A stretch of DNA of 64,000 nucleotides from Pedobacter sp. PLR (GTDB lineage: Bacteria; Bacteroidota; Bacteroidia; Sphingobacteriales; Sphingobacteriaceae): contig NZ_JAPIVQ010000003.1 in assembly GCF_026239675.1 (NCBI RefSeq), forward strand, positions 372,001-436,000. Reading direction: 5' to 3'. A program made the position numbers and the translations under genes. The notes under the pieces are model-generated. The model saw nothing but the letters and a program-made list of their open reading frames with translations, searched no databases and was not told the origin of the DNA. The stretch's first letter is position 1. The number at the start of each line of letters is the position of its first letter. Shown in pieces: positions 1 to 8,880 of this stretch.

Positions 1-1428
1 GATTACAAAGCAGCTTCTGGTCGGGAGATTAGCGTGATTTTCAAAGACCCGGTTTCAGGATTGTCGATAGCCGATCAGGATACGGTGATCAATCACTTAT
101 ATGAGGCAGGGATTGAACCAACCACGGTCAACATTAAAAATGATGCTGGTTTTGCGCAGAAAATGGTCTTTCCGATGGCCATGCTGGAAAGCCATGAGAG
201 GCAATTACCGGTAAAGTTATTACAGAATTTAGGGGCTACCGGTGGTTATGAGGAAAATATTAACAATTCGATTCAGAACCTGGAATACCTGTTTACGTCT
301 GCCATACAAAAGCTGCTTTCTACGGATCACCCAAGGATTGGTTTTACAGAAGGAAACGGAGAATTGCCGGATCTGCTGTTGAACGATGCCATTACCAGTT
401 TGTCTGATAGCTATGAAGTGGGCAGGGTAAACCTGAATACCATCGATGCTGCGGGACTGGATAAATTGAAAACACTGATCATTGCCAGGCCTCAAAAGGA
501 ATTTACAGAAGCGGAGAAGTATAAAATCAATTACTTTGTGATGAAAGGCGGCAGGGTAGTCTGGGCGATTGATCAGGTGAGTGCTGATCTGGATAGCCTG
601 AAAGGTTCGGGAGAACAGCTGGCCTTCAATAAAAAACTAAACCTGGACGATATGCTGTTCATGTACGGTGCAAGGGTAAATTACAACCTGATTGCTGATG
701 CCAATTGTGCGGAAATTCCCTTGAGTATGGGCGGAAACGGGCAAATAGAGATGGCACCATGGGTATATTATCCTTTAATGCAGCCGGATACTTCGCACAA
801 CCTCGTTAAGAATATTGATGTGGTCAAAGGGGAGTTTGTGAGCACTGTGGATACCATCGCAGTGAAAGGCTTGAAGAAAACAGTCATTTTACACACTTCT
901 CCCTTTAATAAGATCTTCAATGCGCCTAAATTATTGTCGTTGCAAATGGTGGCCGAGCAACCGGATCCACGGGCTTATGCGAGCGTACCACAAGCGCTGG
1001 CCGTATTGATCGAAGGGAATTTTCCTTCTGTATTTTTGAACCGTGCTGTTCCGGCAGGAATCATCGGGAACTACCCGCTTCCGGCGGTCAGCAAGCCAAC
1101 TAAAATGGTGGTCATTGGCGACGGAGATGTTTTCAAAAATCAAATCAGCAGCAAGGACGGTTCGGCATTTCCATTGGGCTTCGACAGATACACGCAAAAA
1201 AACTACGGAAATAAAGCTTTGCTCTTAAATATCGCAGATTACCTGTCGAATGATGATCATTTAATCGCTTTGAGAAATAAAGAGGTTAAGATCAGGCTGT
1301 TGGATAAAGCGAAACTACGTACAGAAAAACTACAATGGCAATTGGTCAATATGGCATTGCCCTTATTATTGTTAATATCGTTCGCGATTTTTCAACATTA
1401 TTACCGCAAGCATAAGTATGCGAGGTAA
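1..1428 (+). CDS. gldG: GldG, gliding-motility ABC transporter auxiliary protein (5' end outside window)
   Basis: The frame is open from base 1, so the N-terminus lies outside the window; the first in-window GTG (34) is probably internal. The 475 visible codons show the soluble periplasmic-type domain of the GldG family (ABC_transp_aux), with a segment 'ITVIGDGD'-like (VVIGDGD near the C-terminal third) and a final transmembrane helix (roughly the last 30 residues, LVNMALPLLLLISF) followed by a basic tail. GldG works with GldA and GldF in the ABC transporter required for Bacteroidota gliding in Flavobacterium; many non-gliding relatives keep it. gldF would be expected just upstream. The family call is from recognition of sequence pattern; actual gliding is not implied. 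Confidence 0.85.
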   Translation, partial: DYKAASGREISVIFKDPVSGLSIADQDTVINHLYEAGIEPTTVNIKNDAGFAQKMVFPMAMLESHERQLPVKLLQNLGATGGYEENINNSIQNLEYLFTSAIQKLLSTDHPRIGFTEGNGELPDLLLNDAITSLSDSYEVGRVNLNTIDAAGLDKLKTLIIARPQKEFTEAEKYKINYFVMKGGRVVWAIDQVSADLDSLKGSGEQLAFNKKLNLDDMLFMYGARVNYNLIADANCAEIPLSMGGNGQIEMAPWVYYPLMQPDTSHNLVKNIDVVKGEFVSTVDTIAVKGLKKTVILHTSPFNKIFNAPKLLSLQMVAEQPDPRAYASVPQALAVLIEGNFPSVFLNRAVPAGIIGNYPLPAVSKPTKMVVIGDGDVFKNQISSKDGSAFPLGFDRYTQKNYGNKALLLNIADYLSNDDHLIALRNKEVKIRLLDKAKLRTEKLQWQLVNMALPLLLLISFAIFQHYYRKHKYAR

Positions 1429-1434
1429 TTTTTA

Positions 1435-1442
1435 TATTTTTG
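1435..1442 (+). promoter_or_regulatory. -7 box (TATTTTTG) of dnaN
   Basis: Exact match to the Bacteroidota TAnnTTTG element, 20 nt before the dnaN ATG. A TTTG -33 element at the right spacing is not evident, so this is a moderate call. Confidence 0.5.
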
Positions 1443-1462
1443 AGAACTGACAAGATCATACT

Positions 1463-2587
1463 ATGAGATTTATTGTATCCACATCAACGTTATTAAAACA
1501 TTTGCAAACAGTAAATGGTGCATCAAGCAGCAGTACTGTATTGCCGATATTGGAGAATTTCCTTTTTGAAATTAAAGATGGAAGTTTAACCATCTCTGCT
1601 ACTGATTTACAAACCAGCATGACCACCTCTTTACCGGTTGAGTCTAAGGAAGGCGGAAAAGTAGCTGTGCCAGCAAAAATACTTTTAGACACTTTAAAAA
1701 CATTACCAGATCAGCCGATCTCTTTCAATATTGACGACAACACTTTCTCCATTGAAATCAGTGCAGGTGACGGTAAATATAAACTAAGCGGAGAAAACGG
1801 GGATGATTTTCCGAAGATTCCGGTAGTAGAAAATGCTTCATCGGTAAACCTTCCTGCTTCAGTTTTGACAGAAGCGATTACCAAAACCATTTTTGCAGTA
1901 AGCAGTGATGAGTTGCGTCCGGCAATGACTGGTGTATATTGCCAGTTATCTGAACAACACATCACTTTTGTAGCTACTGATGCACATAAATTGGTAAGAT
2001 ATAGAAGAATGGACAGCAAAGGCGAAAAAGCTTCTTCATTCATCCTTCCTAAAAAAGCACTGACTTTATTAAAAGCAGCACTCCCTTCTACAGATGTGAA
2101 TGTGTCTGTGGATTATAATGCCACCAGTGCTTTCTTTAAATTTGAAAACATCAATTTGGTTTGTCGCCTGATTGATGAGCGTTACCCGGATTATGAAGCA
2201 GTAATTCCTGCGAATAACCCTAATAAACTGATCATCGACCGCGCATTGTTCTTAAACACTTTACGTAGGGTGGTAATTTTCGCCAACAAAACTACGCATC
2301 AGGTACGTTTAAAAATCAATGGTTCTGAGCTGAATATCTCTTCGGAGGATTTAGATTTCGCCAATGAAGCACATGAGCGTTTGAGCTGCCAGTATGAAGG
2401 AGAAGATTTAGAAATTGGTTTCAATGCCCGTTTCCTGATCGAAATGCTGAGCAACCTGAGCGGCGAAGAAGTGACTTTGGAACTTTCTACACCTAACCGT
2501 GCAGGATTACTAATTCCACACACAAATGACGAGAATGAAGATGTTTTGATGTTGGTGATGCCAGTAATGCTGAACAACTACAACTAG
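1463..2587 (+). CDS. dnaN: DNA polymerase III beta subunit (sliding clamp)
   Basis: A 374-residue protein, the usual length for the beta clamp, which dimerises into a ring around DNA and tethers the replicative polymerase and repair factors. It starts MRFIVSTSTLLKHLQ, typical of Bacteroidota DnaN, and ends with the conserved 'LMLVMPVML' C-terminal strand (MPMR-like end in other phyla). Three repeated clamp domains fit the length. The ATG at 1463 follows a -7 box by 20 nt, and a strong hairpin terminator follows the stop, so it appears to be a single-gene unit. It is not beside dnaA here; gldG lies upstream, an arrangement known in this phylum. High confidence. Confidence 0.97.
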   Translation: MRFIVSTSTLLKHLQTVNGASSSSTVLPILENFLFEIKDGSLTISATDLQTSMTTSLPVESKEGGKVAVPAKILLDTLKTLPDQPISFNIDDNTFSIEISAGDGKYKLSGENGDDFPKIPVVENASSVNLPASVLTEAITKTIFAVSSDELRPAMTGVYCQLSEQHITFVATDAHKLVRYRRMDSKGEKASSFILPKKALTLLKAALPSTDVNVSVDYNATSAFFKFENINLVCRLIDERYPDYEAVIPANNPNKLIIDRALFLNTLRRVVIFANKTTHQVRLKINGSELNISSEDLDFANEAHERLSCQYEGEDLEIGFNARFLIEMLSNLSGEEVTLELSTPNRAGLLIPHTNDENEDVLMLVMPVMLNNYN

Positions 2588-2609
2588 AATTATCTTAAAG
2601 TATAAAAAG

Positions 2610-2639
2610 AGGCCTGGTATTTTATCAGGCCTTCTTTTT
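2610..2639 (+). terminator. Intrinsic terminator after dnaN
   Basis: A 7-bp stem (2610-2616 AGGCCTG pairing with 2626-2632 CAGGCCT) with a 9-nt loop, followed by TTCTTTTT. Confidence 0.85.
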
Positions 2640-2737
2640 GCCAAATCCCCGGAAGAACCACGGAATTTGTTCTGTCACAGCTAACTAATTATTGACTACT
2701 AAAATTTAAAATAGGATGTTTATTAACATGTTATTCT

Positions 2738-2745
2738 TAATTTTG
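2738..2745 (+). promoter_or_regulatory. -7 box (TAATTTTG) of the DedA gene
   Basis: Exact TAnnTTTG match, 17 nt before the proposed TTG start of the DedA-family gene, supporting that start. Confidence 0.5.
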
Positions 2746-2762
2746 GGCTTAAACTATACGAT

Positions 2763-3422
2763 TTGGAACTTTTATCACAACTAGTAGATTTTATATTGCA
2801 TACCGATAAAGCTTTAGTACAGCTTGTAAGCGATTATAAAACATGGACTTACCTTATTCTATTCTTAATCATTTTCGCGGAAACCGGATTTGTAGTTACC
2901 CCGTTTTTACCTGGTGACTCCATGCTGTTTGCCGTTGGTGCATTGATCGCAAAAGGCGGAACCGGCCTTGATATCTGGATCATGTTCCTGTTACTAACCA
3001 TTGCTGCGATTGCTGGAAATAGCTTGAACTACCGCTTGGGTAGCTATTTTGGTATTAAAGTATTTAAAGAAGGGAATAAGATCCTGAAGCTGGAATACTA
3101 CAATAAATCTCATGAGTTTTTTGAAAAGCATGGTGGTAAAGCGATTATTTTCAGCCGTTTTCTTCCGATCTTCAGAACGATTGCCCCTTTCGTTGCAGGT
3201 GTAGCTAAAATGCCTTTCGGCAGATTTACCTATTACAATGTAGTAGGTGGGATTGGCTGGATTTTCAGTTTATTGTTTGCGGGCTTCCTGCTTGGACAAA
3301 TTCCAATCATCAGAGATAACTTTTCAATTGTGATCATTACAATTGCTGTGGTGACCTTCGGTCCGGTAATTTATGCCGCGATCAAAAGCAGAATCAAACC
3401 AAAAGATATTTTGAAGGGCTAA
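2763..3422 (+). CDS. DedA-family (VTT domain) membrane protein
   Basis: A 219-residue integral membrane protein of the DedA/SNARE-associated family, which includes flippases or transporters of undecaprenyl phosphate and related lipids. The family signature is visible as 'PFLPGDSMLF' near residue 47 and, in the second half, 'FSRFLPIFRTIAPFVAGVAKM' with the conserved R-x3-P and G-x-A-x-M pattern. About five hydrophobic segments are present. The start is TTG at 2763: no in-frame ATG exists upstream before a stop, and the next in-frame ATG would remove the first helix. Its stop overlaps the stop of the convergent gene by four bases. Substrate is unknown. Confidence 0.88.
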   Translation: MELLSQLVDFILHTDKALVQLVSDYKTWTYLILFLIIFAETGFVVTPFLPGDSMLFAVGALIAKGGTGLDIWIMFLLLTIAAIAGNSLNYRLGSYFGIKVFKEGNKILKLEYYNKSHEFFEKHGGKAIIFSRFLPIFRTIAPFVAGVAKMPFGRFTYYNVVGGIGWIFSLLFAGFLLGQIPIIRDNFSIVIITIAVVTFGPVIYAAIKSRIKPKDILKG

Positions 3423-4372
3423 TTCGGCTCTCTACCAATTATACGCCCATTGGGCATCGGCGCTGCTTCGAGTTCTTTAACCAGACTTGAAGCAGCGTTT
3501 TTTTTAGGCATGTTTTGTAGGTTTGGTTGTCCGGCATCGATCCAGGCGGAGTACCAATAGCTGCCTGTAGCATGAATGGCGGCCCGCATTTGTCGCTCCA
3601 CCATTTGGTTCATTACATTATGATATGCCATGGAATAACTTTCTGAGTACTGCCGGAGCAGCAGGTTCTTGCGCTTAGAAAAGCTGTATTTCTTCCTTCC
3701 GGGAGTACTTGCGCTCACTTTTGCTTCCATAGCCAGAACACTGTCCAGCAACCGGTGACTATTAGTCACCATCTTCCAGGCTGTTTTTAAAGGGTCATCA
3801 ATGTAGACTGCTTTCCCGACACGGAAATTGTATTGCGCTGCAAAGAGTTCCGGTAAACGGCTTTCCCAGAAGGCATGGATGCCATGCTGGTTGCTTAGCT
3901 GGCCATTGTGGTTTTGCGTGGTGTGGAGGGGGACATGCGCGTCCGAAAGGTAATGGCCGAGATAAGCCGAATAGATCAGTATTTTCAGGGAATCCCTGTT
4001 TACAAAGGCCTGAACAAGTTTGAAATAGGATTTCTGGATTTGCCAGGGGAGGATGCCATTGGTCTGAAGTTTTTCCGCACCGTATTTTTTTAGCGCATCA
4101 TTCCATTTGCGGGGGATGCTGTCAATGTGATTTTCATAACATTCTACATCGATGAAATGTCTGGGTGCTTCTGCAGTGTCTGCATAGCGACGCTTATCAG
4201 CGTCTACAGCGTGATCGCTCAGGTAGTTGATATTTGCCTTGTAAAAAGTATTGAGGCCATTATGGAGCGTAAAAACAGCCAGGTAGTTGATGCGCTGGTG
4301 TGCATAAAATCCCCAGGAGGAACACAATACCAATGCGCTTAAAAGCAAAACAGGGATAAATACACGATTCAT
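3419..4372 (-). CDS. Zinc-dependent phospholipase C / S1-P1 nuclease-like exported protein
   Basis: A 317-residue protein with an N-terminal signal peptide (MNRVFIPVLLLSALVLCSSW). After it comes 'WGFYAHQRIN', which resembles the mature N-terminal Trp-His metal ligand of zinc phospholipase C and S1/P1 nucleases. Further likely ligands are in 'DHAVDADKRR', 'PRHFIDVE', 'YLGHYLSDAHVPLH' and 'HGIHAFWE'. Such enzymes bind three zinc ions and cleave phosphodiester bonds in lipids or nucleic acids outside the cytoplasm. I chose the ATG at 4372, because the longer frame would start at a TTG three codons upstream. The gene converges on the DedA gene with overlapping stop codons. The substrate cannot be read from the sequence. 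Confidence 0.8.
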   Translation of the reverse strand: MNRVFIPVLLLSALVLCSSWGFYAHQRINYLAVFTLHNGLNTFYKANINYLSDHAVDADKRRYADTAEAPRHFIDVECYENHIDSIPRKWNDALKKYGAEKLQTNGILPWQIQKSYFKLVQAFVNRDSLKILIYSAYLGHYLSDAHVPLHTTQNHNGQLSNQHGIHAFWESRLPELFAAQYNFRVGKAVYIDDPLKTAWKMVTNSHRLLDSVLAMEAKVSASTPGRKKYSFSKRKNLLLRQYSESYSMAYHNVMNQMVERQMRAAIHATGSYWYSAWIDAGQPNLQNMPKKNAASSLVKELEAAPMPNGRIIGREPN

Positions 4373-4407
4373 CCCTGTCAAGTTCTGTATAATAACCTAT
4401 TACCTGG

Positions 4408-6267
4408 TTATTCTTCGATGCTTTTTCCTTTCATGGCTGAGGAAACAGCCATGTCCATCACCCTTTCGGCGAATGGACGGGTGAATTCATTCAACTCATC
4501 CGCTTTTTTCAAAATGTTATCTTTTTCTGCGGTAGCCAATGCGCTTTTCAGCGATTCAATATACGTTTTTGTGTCTGTGATTTCTGCTGCGGTCAGGAAG
4601 TTGCTATGTTTTTCAATGAAGCGTTCTGCGGTGTACACCAATTGTTCGCCTTCACTTCTTGCTTCGATCAACATCCGTTGTTCCACATCACTTTTCGCAT
4701 GGGTAATGCTGTCGATCAACATTTGTTCTACCGTATCATCGGTAAGACCATAACTTGGAGTAATGTCGATTTCCTGTTTTACACCAGAACGTAGCTCTAT
4801 CGCCTGTACGGTTAGGATACCATCGGCATTCAGCATAAAGTTGATGTCTACTTTTGGTAATCCTGCCGGCATTGCCGGGATACCTTTTAAGTCGAATTCA
4901 GCCAGTTTCCTGTTTTCTTTAACCAGGTCACGTTCTCCCTGGAATACAGAGATTTTCATGTTCACCTGTCCGTCGATAGAGGTAGTGTATTGTCTGCCTG
5001 CTTTGGTAGGTACTTTTGCGTTTCTAGGGATGATCACGTCCATTAATCCACCCATGGTTTCAATACCAAGAGACAATGGCGTTACGTCCAGTAAAAGGAT
5101 GTCTGAGCGGTTTCCGGCAAGGATGTCTGCCTGAATTGCAGCACCTAATGCCACGACTTCGTCCGGATTAATCTGGTCGTGTGGCGTAGAATTGAAGAAC
5201 TCAGCAACCTGTGCTTTTACATATGGGGTACGTGTAGAGCCACCAACAAGCACCACTTCGTCGATTTCTTTTACAGTTAAGTTGGCATCGCTTAAGGCTT
5301 GTTTACAAGCGGTCATGGTTTCTGCAACTTTAGCCGAAATCAGTTGTTCAAAGGTCTGTTTATCTAAAGTACACCAGATTTCTCCGATTTGCTCATTGAA
5401 AAGATTTTGAGTACTCAAGGCTTTTTTAGCTTCTTCTGCTTTGAGTCTTAAGGACTGCATTAATCCCTGATCTGCTGATAAGCTTGCAGCATCAAGTTTG
5501 TTTTGCTCTATCCAGTGGTGAACAATGGCACGGTCAAAATCGTCACCTCCTAAAAAGGTATTTCCATTAGTGGCCAGTACTTCGAAGATTCCGTTTTGAA
5601 TGGACAGGATGGAAACGTCAAACGTTCCTCCGCCAAGGTCGTACACGGCAATGGTTTTTTGTTGAGTAGGGTCCAGACCGATTCCGTAAGCCAGACTGGC
5701 TGCGGTAGGTTCGTTCACAATTCTCAACACGTCAAGGCCTGCTAACCTGCCCGCATCACGGGTGGCCTGGCGCTGACTATCATTAAAATAAGCAGGAACG
5801 GTAATTACAGCACGGTTAACCGGTGTTTTTAACGCGTGTTCTGCTCTTGCTTTTAGTTCTTTCAGGATTTCTGCGGAAAGCTCGATCGGCGTGTAAAACT
5901 TATCGCCTGCTTTGATCTTCACCAAAGAATCGTTTTCGTCATCTATGATTTTGTAAGAGAAAGTATCCTGGTGTGCAGCAACATCTTTATAGGATCTGCC
6001 TAATAATCTTTTTACTGAGAATATGGTGTTTGAGGGATCGCTGATTAAAAAATCTTTGGCTTCATTTCCTACAACTGCATCGCCATTTGCATTAAAATGC
6101 ACGATTGATGGTACCAATACGCCCTTTCCCGTGTCATTAATGACCATAGGGTTTTTGTCGGGGTTGATAAAGGCTACCAGACTGTTGGTTGTACCAAGGT
6201 CAATGCCGACGATGATTTCTTCTTTCTGTAAGGAACCTGTTGCGAGGTTAATGGATATCTTTGCCAT
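4408..6267 (-). CDS. hscA: HscA-type Hsp70 chaperone for Fe-S cluster assembly
   Basis: A 619-residue Hsp70 whose length suits HscA (about 616) better than DnaK (about 635-640). Hsp70 signatures are visible: IDLGTTNS at residues 22-29, 'YDLGGGTFDVSIL', and 'VVLVGGSTRTPYV', followed by a substrate-binding domain with 'DVTPLSLGIETMGG'. The N-terminus carries a 17-residue extension before the ATPase domain, as in HscA, and the C-terminus lacks the EEVD-like acidic tail of DnaK. HscA helps transfer Fe-S clusters from the scaffold IscU with the co-chaperone HscB, which is also in this window (58.4 kb). A -7 box ends only 7 nt before the ATG. Confidence 0.88.
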   Translation of the reverse strand: MAKISINLATGSLQKEEIIVGIDLGTTNSLVAFINPDKNPMVINDTGKGVLVPSIVHFNANGDAVVGNEAKDFLISDPSNTIFSVKRLLGRSYKDVAAHQDTFSYKIIDDENDSLVKIKAGDKFYTPIELSAEILKELKARAEHALKTPVNRAVITVPAYFNDSQRQATRDAGRLAGLDVLRIVNEPTAASLAYGIGLDPTQQKTIAVYDLGGGTFDVSILSIQNGIFEVLATNGNTFLGGDDFDRAIVHHWIEQNKLDAASLSADQGLMQSLRLKAEEAKKALSTQNLFNEQIGEIWCTLDKQTFEQLISAKVAETMTACKQALSDANLTVKEIDEVVLVGGSTRTPYVKAQVAEFFNSTPHDQINPDEVVALGAAIQADILAGNRSDILLLDVTPLSLGIETMGGLMDVIIPRNAKVPTKAGRQYTTSIDGQVNMKISVFQGERDLVKENRKLAEFDLKGIPAMPAGLPKVDINFMLNADGILTVQAIELRSGVKQEIDITPSYGLTDDTVEQMLIDSITHAKSDVEQRMLIEARSEGEQLVYTAERFIEKHSNFLTAAEITDTKTYIESLKSALATAEKDNILKKADELNEFTRPFAERVMDMAVSSAMKGKSIEE

Positions 6268-6274
6268 AGTGGGG

Positions 6275-6282
6275 CAAATTTA
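6275..6282 (-). promoter_or_regulatory. -7 box (TAAATTTG) of hscA, near-leaderless
   Basis: Exact TAnnTTTG match on the minus strand; only 7 nt separate it from the hscA ATG, predicting a 5' UTR of about 4 nt. Confidence 0.6.
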
Positions 6283-6306
6283 GGAATGTTTTGTTCTTTT
6301 TTTGTT

Positions 6307-7407
6307 TTAAGGTTGTAATGTTTTAACCTTCTCAGCTGGAATCAGGTCTTTTTTATGAATATTATACAACCATAATACAATATCCTGATAGCTATCTGTT
6401 CCTTTTTTCTGGTTATTAAGCTTTAAAAAGCTATCCAGGGCCACATCCATATAGCCATACATGTCGCTGTTATATTTTTTCCAGAAAGCGCTTTCTATTT
6501 GAAAATCGTTTAAGGTGACCGGATTTATGGTCGCGTAGAGCCGTATGTAATCTTCCGGCGACTTGTATTTGATTTCAAAAAGAATACTTCTGAGCATATT
6601 GTATACCGCAGAATATTGAAAATTTTTATCAGTACTGTGGATGGCCACGAGGTAGCCGATCAGATTAGCTTCATCTTCTCTGCCGATGCCCAGTTGGTGT
6701 GCAATTTCATGACAGGTCACAAATGGGAGTGCCGTTGTGGGCAGTCTCATGTTGACATTGGCTTCGCCGGATACGGGGTTGTAATAACCCTCAATACCGA
6801 TTTTGGTGACAATCCAGCTGTTCAATACTGCCTTAACCGAAGGCGCAGGATAGTTGAAGAATTGATTGGTTTTCTTTAGGCTATCATAGGAGGTTTTCGC
6901 CTTGCTTTCGAGTTGATTCAGGGTGTATCTTTCCTTTTTAATCGTTTGCAGGTTGTTGAGCTGGCCTATGAAATATTCACCCAGTGAGACCAGTTCTGCA
7001 GTCGTATACTTCTCATTTGAAATACCAAGTTGTTTGGCGATAGATGGGCGGGAATAGTTTAATCCCCAAAGGACTTTAAAGACCAGATATAAAATCAGAC
7101 CGAAATTAACCAGCTGCAAGGGGATCTTGATCCGGTCTGCCTTCTTTAGTTTTTTTTGAGATAGCTTTTTGAAAAAGAGATAGATACTCCTCAGGATGTA
7201 CAACACGAGTAGGAGGTAGAGAAAGTCCCCGACAGGGAAGGGAAATAAGGAGCTGATCCAGCGTTGAATCACAGAACTGACCTGATACAGGCCATTGGAA
7301 TAGTATTTCTCTATAAAATTACTGTTCAGTCCGGCAAGAAATACAATTCCTGACAGACTGAACAGCTGGACAAACTGTTTAAATCCGGGCTTGTCCATTA
7401 ATCTCAT
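6307..7407 (-). CDS. DUF3810 domain-containing membrane-anchored putative metallopeptidase
   Basis: A 366-residue protein of the DUF3810 family. It begins with two to three hydrophobic segments (around residues 12-27, 55-70 and 100-115) and then a soluble domain containing 'CHEIAHQLGIGREDEAN', an HExxH zinc-binding motif with a further Glu downstream, the layout of a gluzincin-type peptidase. Function is not established for the family; a metal-dependent peptidase facing the periplasm is my inference. It is transcribed in the same direction as hscA, 39 nt upstream of it. Start at ATG 7407; a second Met three codons later is also possible. Confidence 0.8.
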   Translation of the reverse strand: MRLMDKPGFKQFVQLFSLSGIVFLAGLNSNFIEKYYSNGLYQVSSVIQRWISSLFPFPVGDFLYLLLVLYILRSIYLFFKKLSQKKLKKADRIKIPLQLVNFGLILYLVFKVLWGLNYSRPSIAKQLGISNEKYTTAELVSLGEYFIGQLNNLQTIKKERYTLNQLESKAKTSYDSLKKTNQFFNYPAPSVKAVLNSWIVTKIGIEGYYNPVSGEANVNMRLPTTALPFVTCHEIAHQLGIGREDEANLIGYLVAIHSTDKNFQYSAVYNMLRSILFEIKYKSPEDYIRLYATINPVTLNDFQIESAFWKKYNSDMYGYMDVALDSFLKLNNQKKGTDSYQDIVLWLYNIHKKDLIPAEKVKTLQP

Positions 7408-7519
7408 TATTTATGATCTGTTAATTTTATGATTCGTCAATTTAATGATCTATTCCTTTTAATTTGTGATGGATTTATCCAATGACCACATCCTATCAGG
7501 ATCCGGATAAGTAATCCTG

Positions 7520-8854
7520 TTACCTGTTAAAAGCCAGTCTTTTTCCTTTTTCATTGGTCATGAAACTACCTTTTTGATAAGCCAGATTTCCGGAAACGAA
7601 CGTGTGTGTTATTTCTGACTGGAAGGTTTGTCCTTCAAAAGGTGACCATCCGCATTTGTACCAAAGATTCGCTCTGGTTACTTTAACCGGATCATTCAGG
7701 TTTACCAACACTAAATCTGCCCAGTAACCTTCTCTAATGAAGCCTCTTCTGTCCACTTGAAAACAAGTAGCCACATTATGAGCTGTTTTTTCAGCAATCT
7801 GTTCCAGTGTGATTTTCTTTTGATGGTACATTTCCAGCAGGGCAGAAAGGGCGTGTTGTACCAATGGGCCACCAGAAGGGGCTTGCAGGTAAGGCTGCTC
7901 TTTTTCTGCAATAGTATGCGGGGCATGGTCTGTCGCGATGATGTCGATATGGCCATCCAATACGCCTTTTAAGATCGCATCTTTGTCCTGCTCCGTTTTT
8001 ACTGCCGGATTCCATTTGATCCAGTTGCCTTTTGTGGCATAATCTCTATCGTCGAACCAAAGGTGATGCACGCAGGCTTCCGCAGTAATTCTTTTATCTT
8101 TTAATGGCGTAATGTTATCAAATAACGCGACTTCTCTGGCAGTAGAAATGTGTAGAATATGTAAACGCGTCTGGTATTTTTTAGCAAGTTCAACGGCCAT
8201 TGAAGAAGAAATATAACAAGCTTCTGCACTTCTGATCAATGGGTGCATGTCTATGGTGATGTTGTCGCCATATTCCGCTTTATAACGCGCCATATTTTCT
8301 CTGATGGTCTTTTCATCTTCACAATGTGTAGCGACTAACATCGGCGCCTCTTTGAAAATGTTTTCCAAAACCGTCGCATTGTCTACCAACATATTTCCGG
8401 TAGAAGAGCCCATGAATACTTTAATCCCGCAAACGTTTTTAGGATCAGTTTTCAATACTTCATCGAGATTGTCATTGGAAGCACCCATGAAAAACGAGTA
8501 ATTCGCTAAAGAAACATCAGAGGCGATTTTATATTTATCGGCCAGTAATTCCTGACTTAAGGTATTAGGAACGGTATTGGGCATTTCCATGAAGGAAGTG
8601 ATCCCTCCGGCAACGGCAGCCATACTTTCAGAAAATATATCCGCTTTATCCGTTAGTCCGGGTTCTCTAAAATGTACCTGATCATCGATCATTCCAGGGA
8701 AGAGGTGCAAGCCCTCTGCATTGATTTCTTTTGCGCCTTCCGCCTGGATATTAGGCGCAATTTTCACAATAAATCCCTCTTTAATCAGTACGTCAGCAAC
8801 AAAGATTTGGCCTTCGTTTACCACTGAGGCCGCTTTTATCAGAATGGTGTTCAT
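7520..8854 (-). CDS. pyrC: Dihydroorotase (class I, catalytic)
   Basis: A 444-residue amidohydrolase that cyclises carbamoyl-aspartate to dihydroorotate in pyrimidine synthesis. Metal-site residues are present: 'DDQVHFREPG' at 57-66, the lysine likely carboxylated in 'GIKVFMGS' (K145), 'ATHCED' (H177), 'LHILHIST' (H232/H235) and 'ATDHAPH' (D309). The Gln in place of the first His of HxH is what I remember for Bacteroidota enzymes of this group, so I do not treat it as a defect. A second, degenerate paralogue lies at 48.9 kb. The -7 box ends 5 nt before the ATG, so the mRNA may be nearly leaderless. Confidence 0.92.
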   Translation of the reverse strand: MNTILIKAASVVNEGQIFVADVLIKEGFIVKIAPNIQAEGAKEINAEGLHLFPGMIDDQVHFREPGLTDKADIFSESMAAVAGGITSFMEMPNTVPNTLSQELLADKYKIASDVSLANYSFFMGASNDNLDEVLKTDPKNVCGIKVFMGSSTGNMLVDNATVLENIFKEAPMLVATHCEDEKTIRENMARYKAEYGDNITIDMHPLIRSAEACYISSSMAVELAKKYQTRLHILHISTAREVALFDNITPLKDKRITAEACVHHLWFDDRDYATKGNWIKWNPAVKTEQDKDAILKGVLDGHIDIIATDHAPHTIAEKEQPYLQAPSGGPLVQHALSALLEMYHQKKITLEQIAEKTAHNVATCFQVDRRGFIREGYWADLVLVNLNDPVKVTRANLWYKCGWSPFEGQTFQSEITHTFVSGNLAYQKGSFMTNEKGKRLAFNR

Positions 8855-8859
8855 GCCTT

Positions 8860-8867
8860 CAAACTTA
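8860..8867 (-). promoter_or_regulatory. -7 box (TAAGTTTG) of pyrC, near-leaderless
   Basis: Exact TAnnTTTG match on the minus strand with 5 nt to the ATG; predicted 5' UTR about 2 nt. Confidence 0.6.
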
Positions 8868-8880
8868 AATAAAAAAAACG

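Noticed and set aside
7520-8854. The first dihydroorotase as inactive because Gln replaces the first His of HxH
   Set aside because: All other metal and catalytic residues are present and, as far as I recall, this change is normal in Bacteroidota enzymes.
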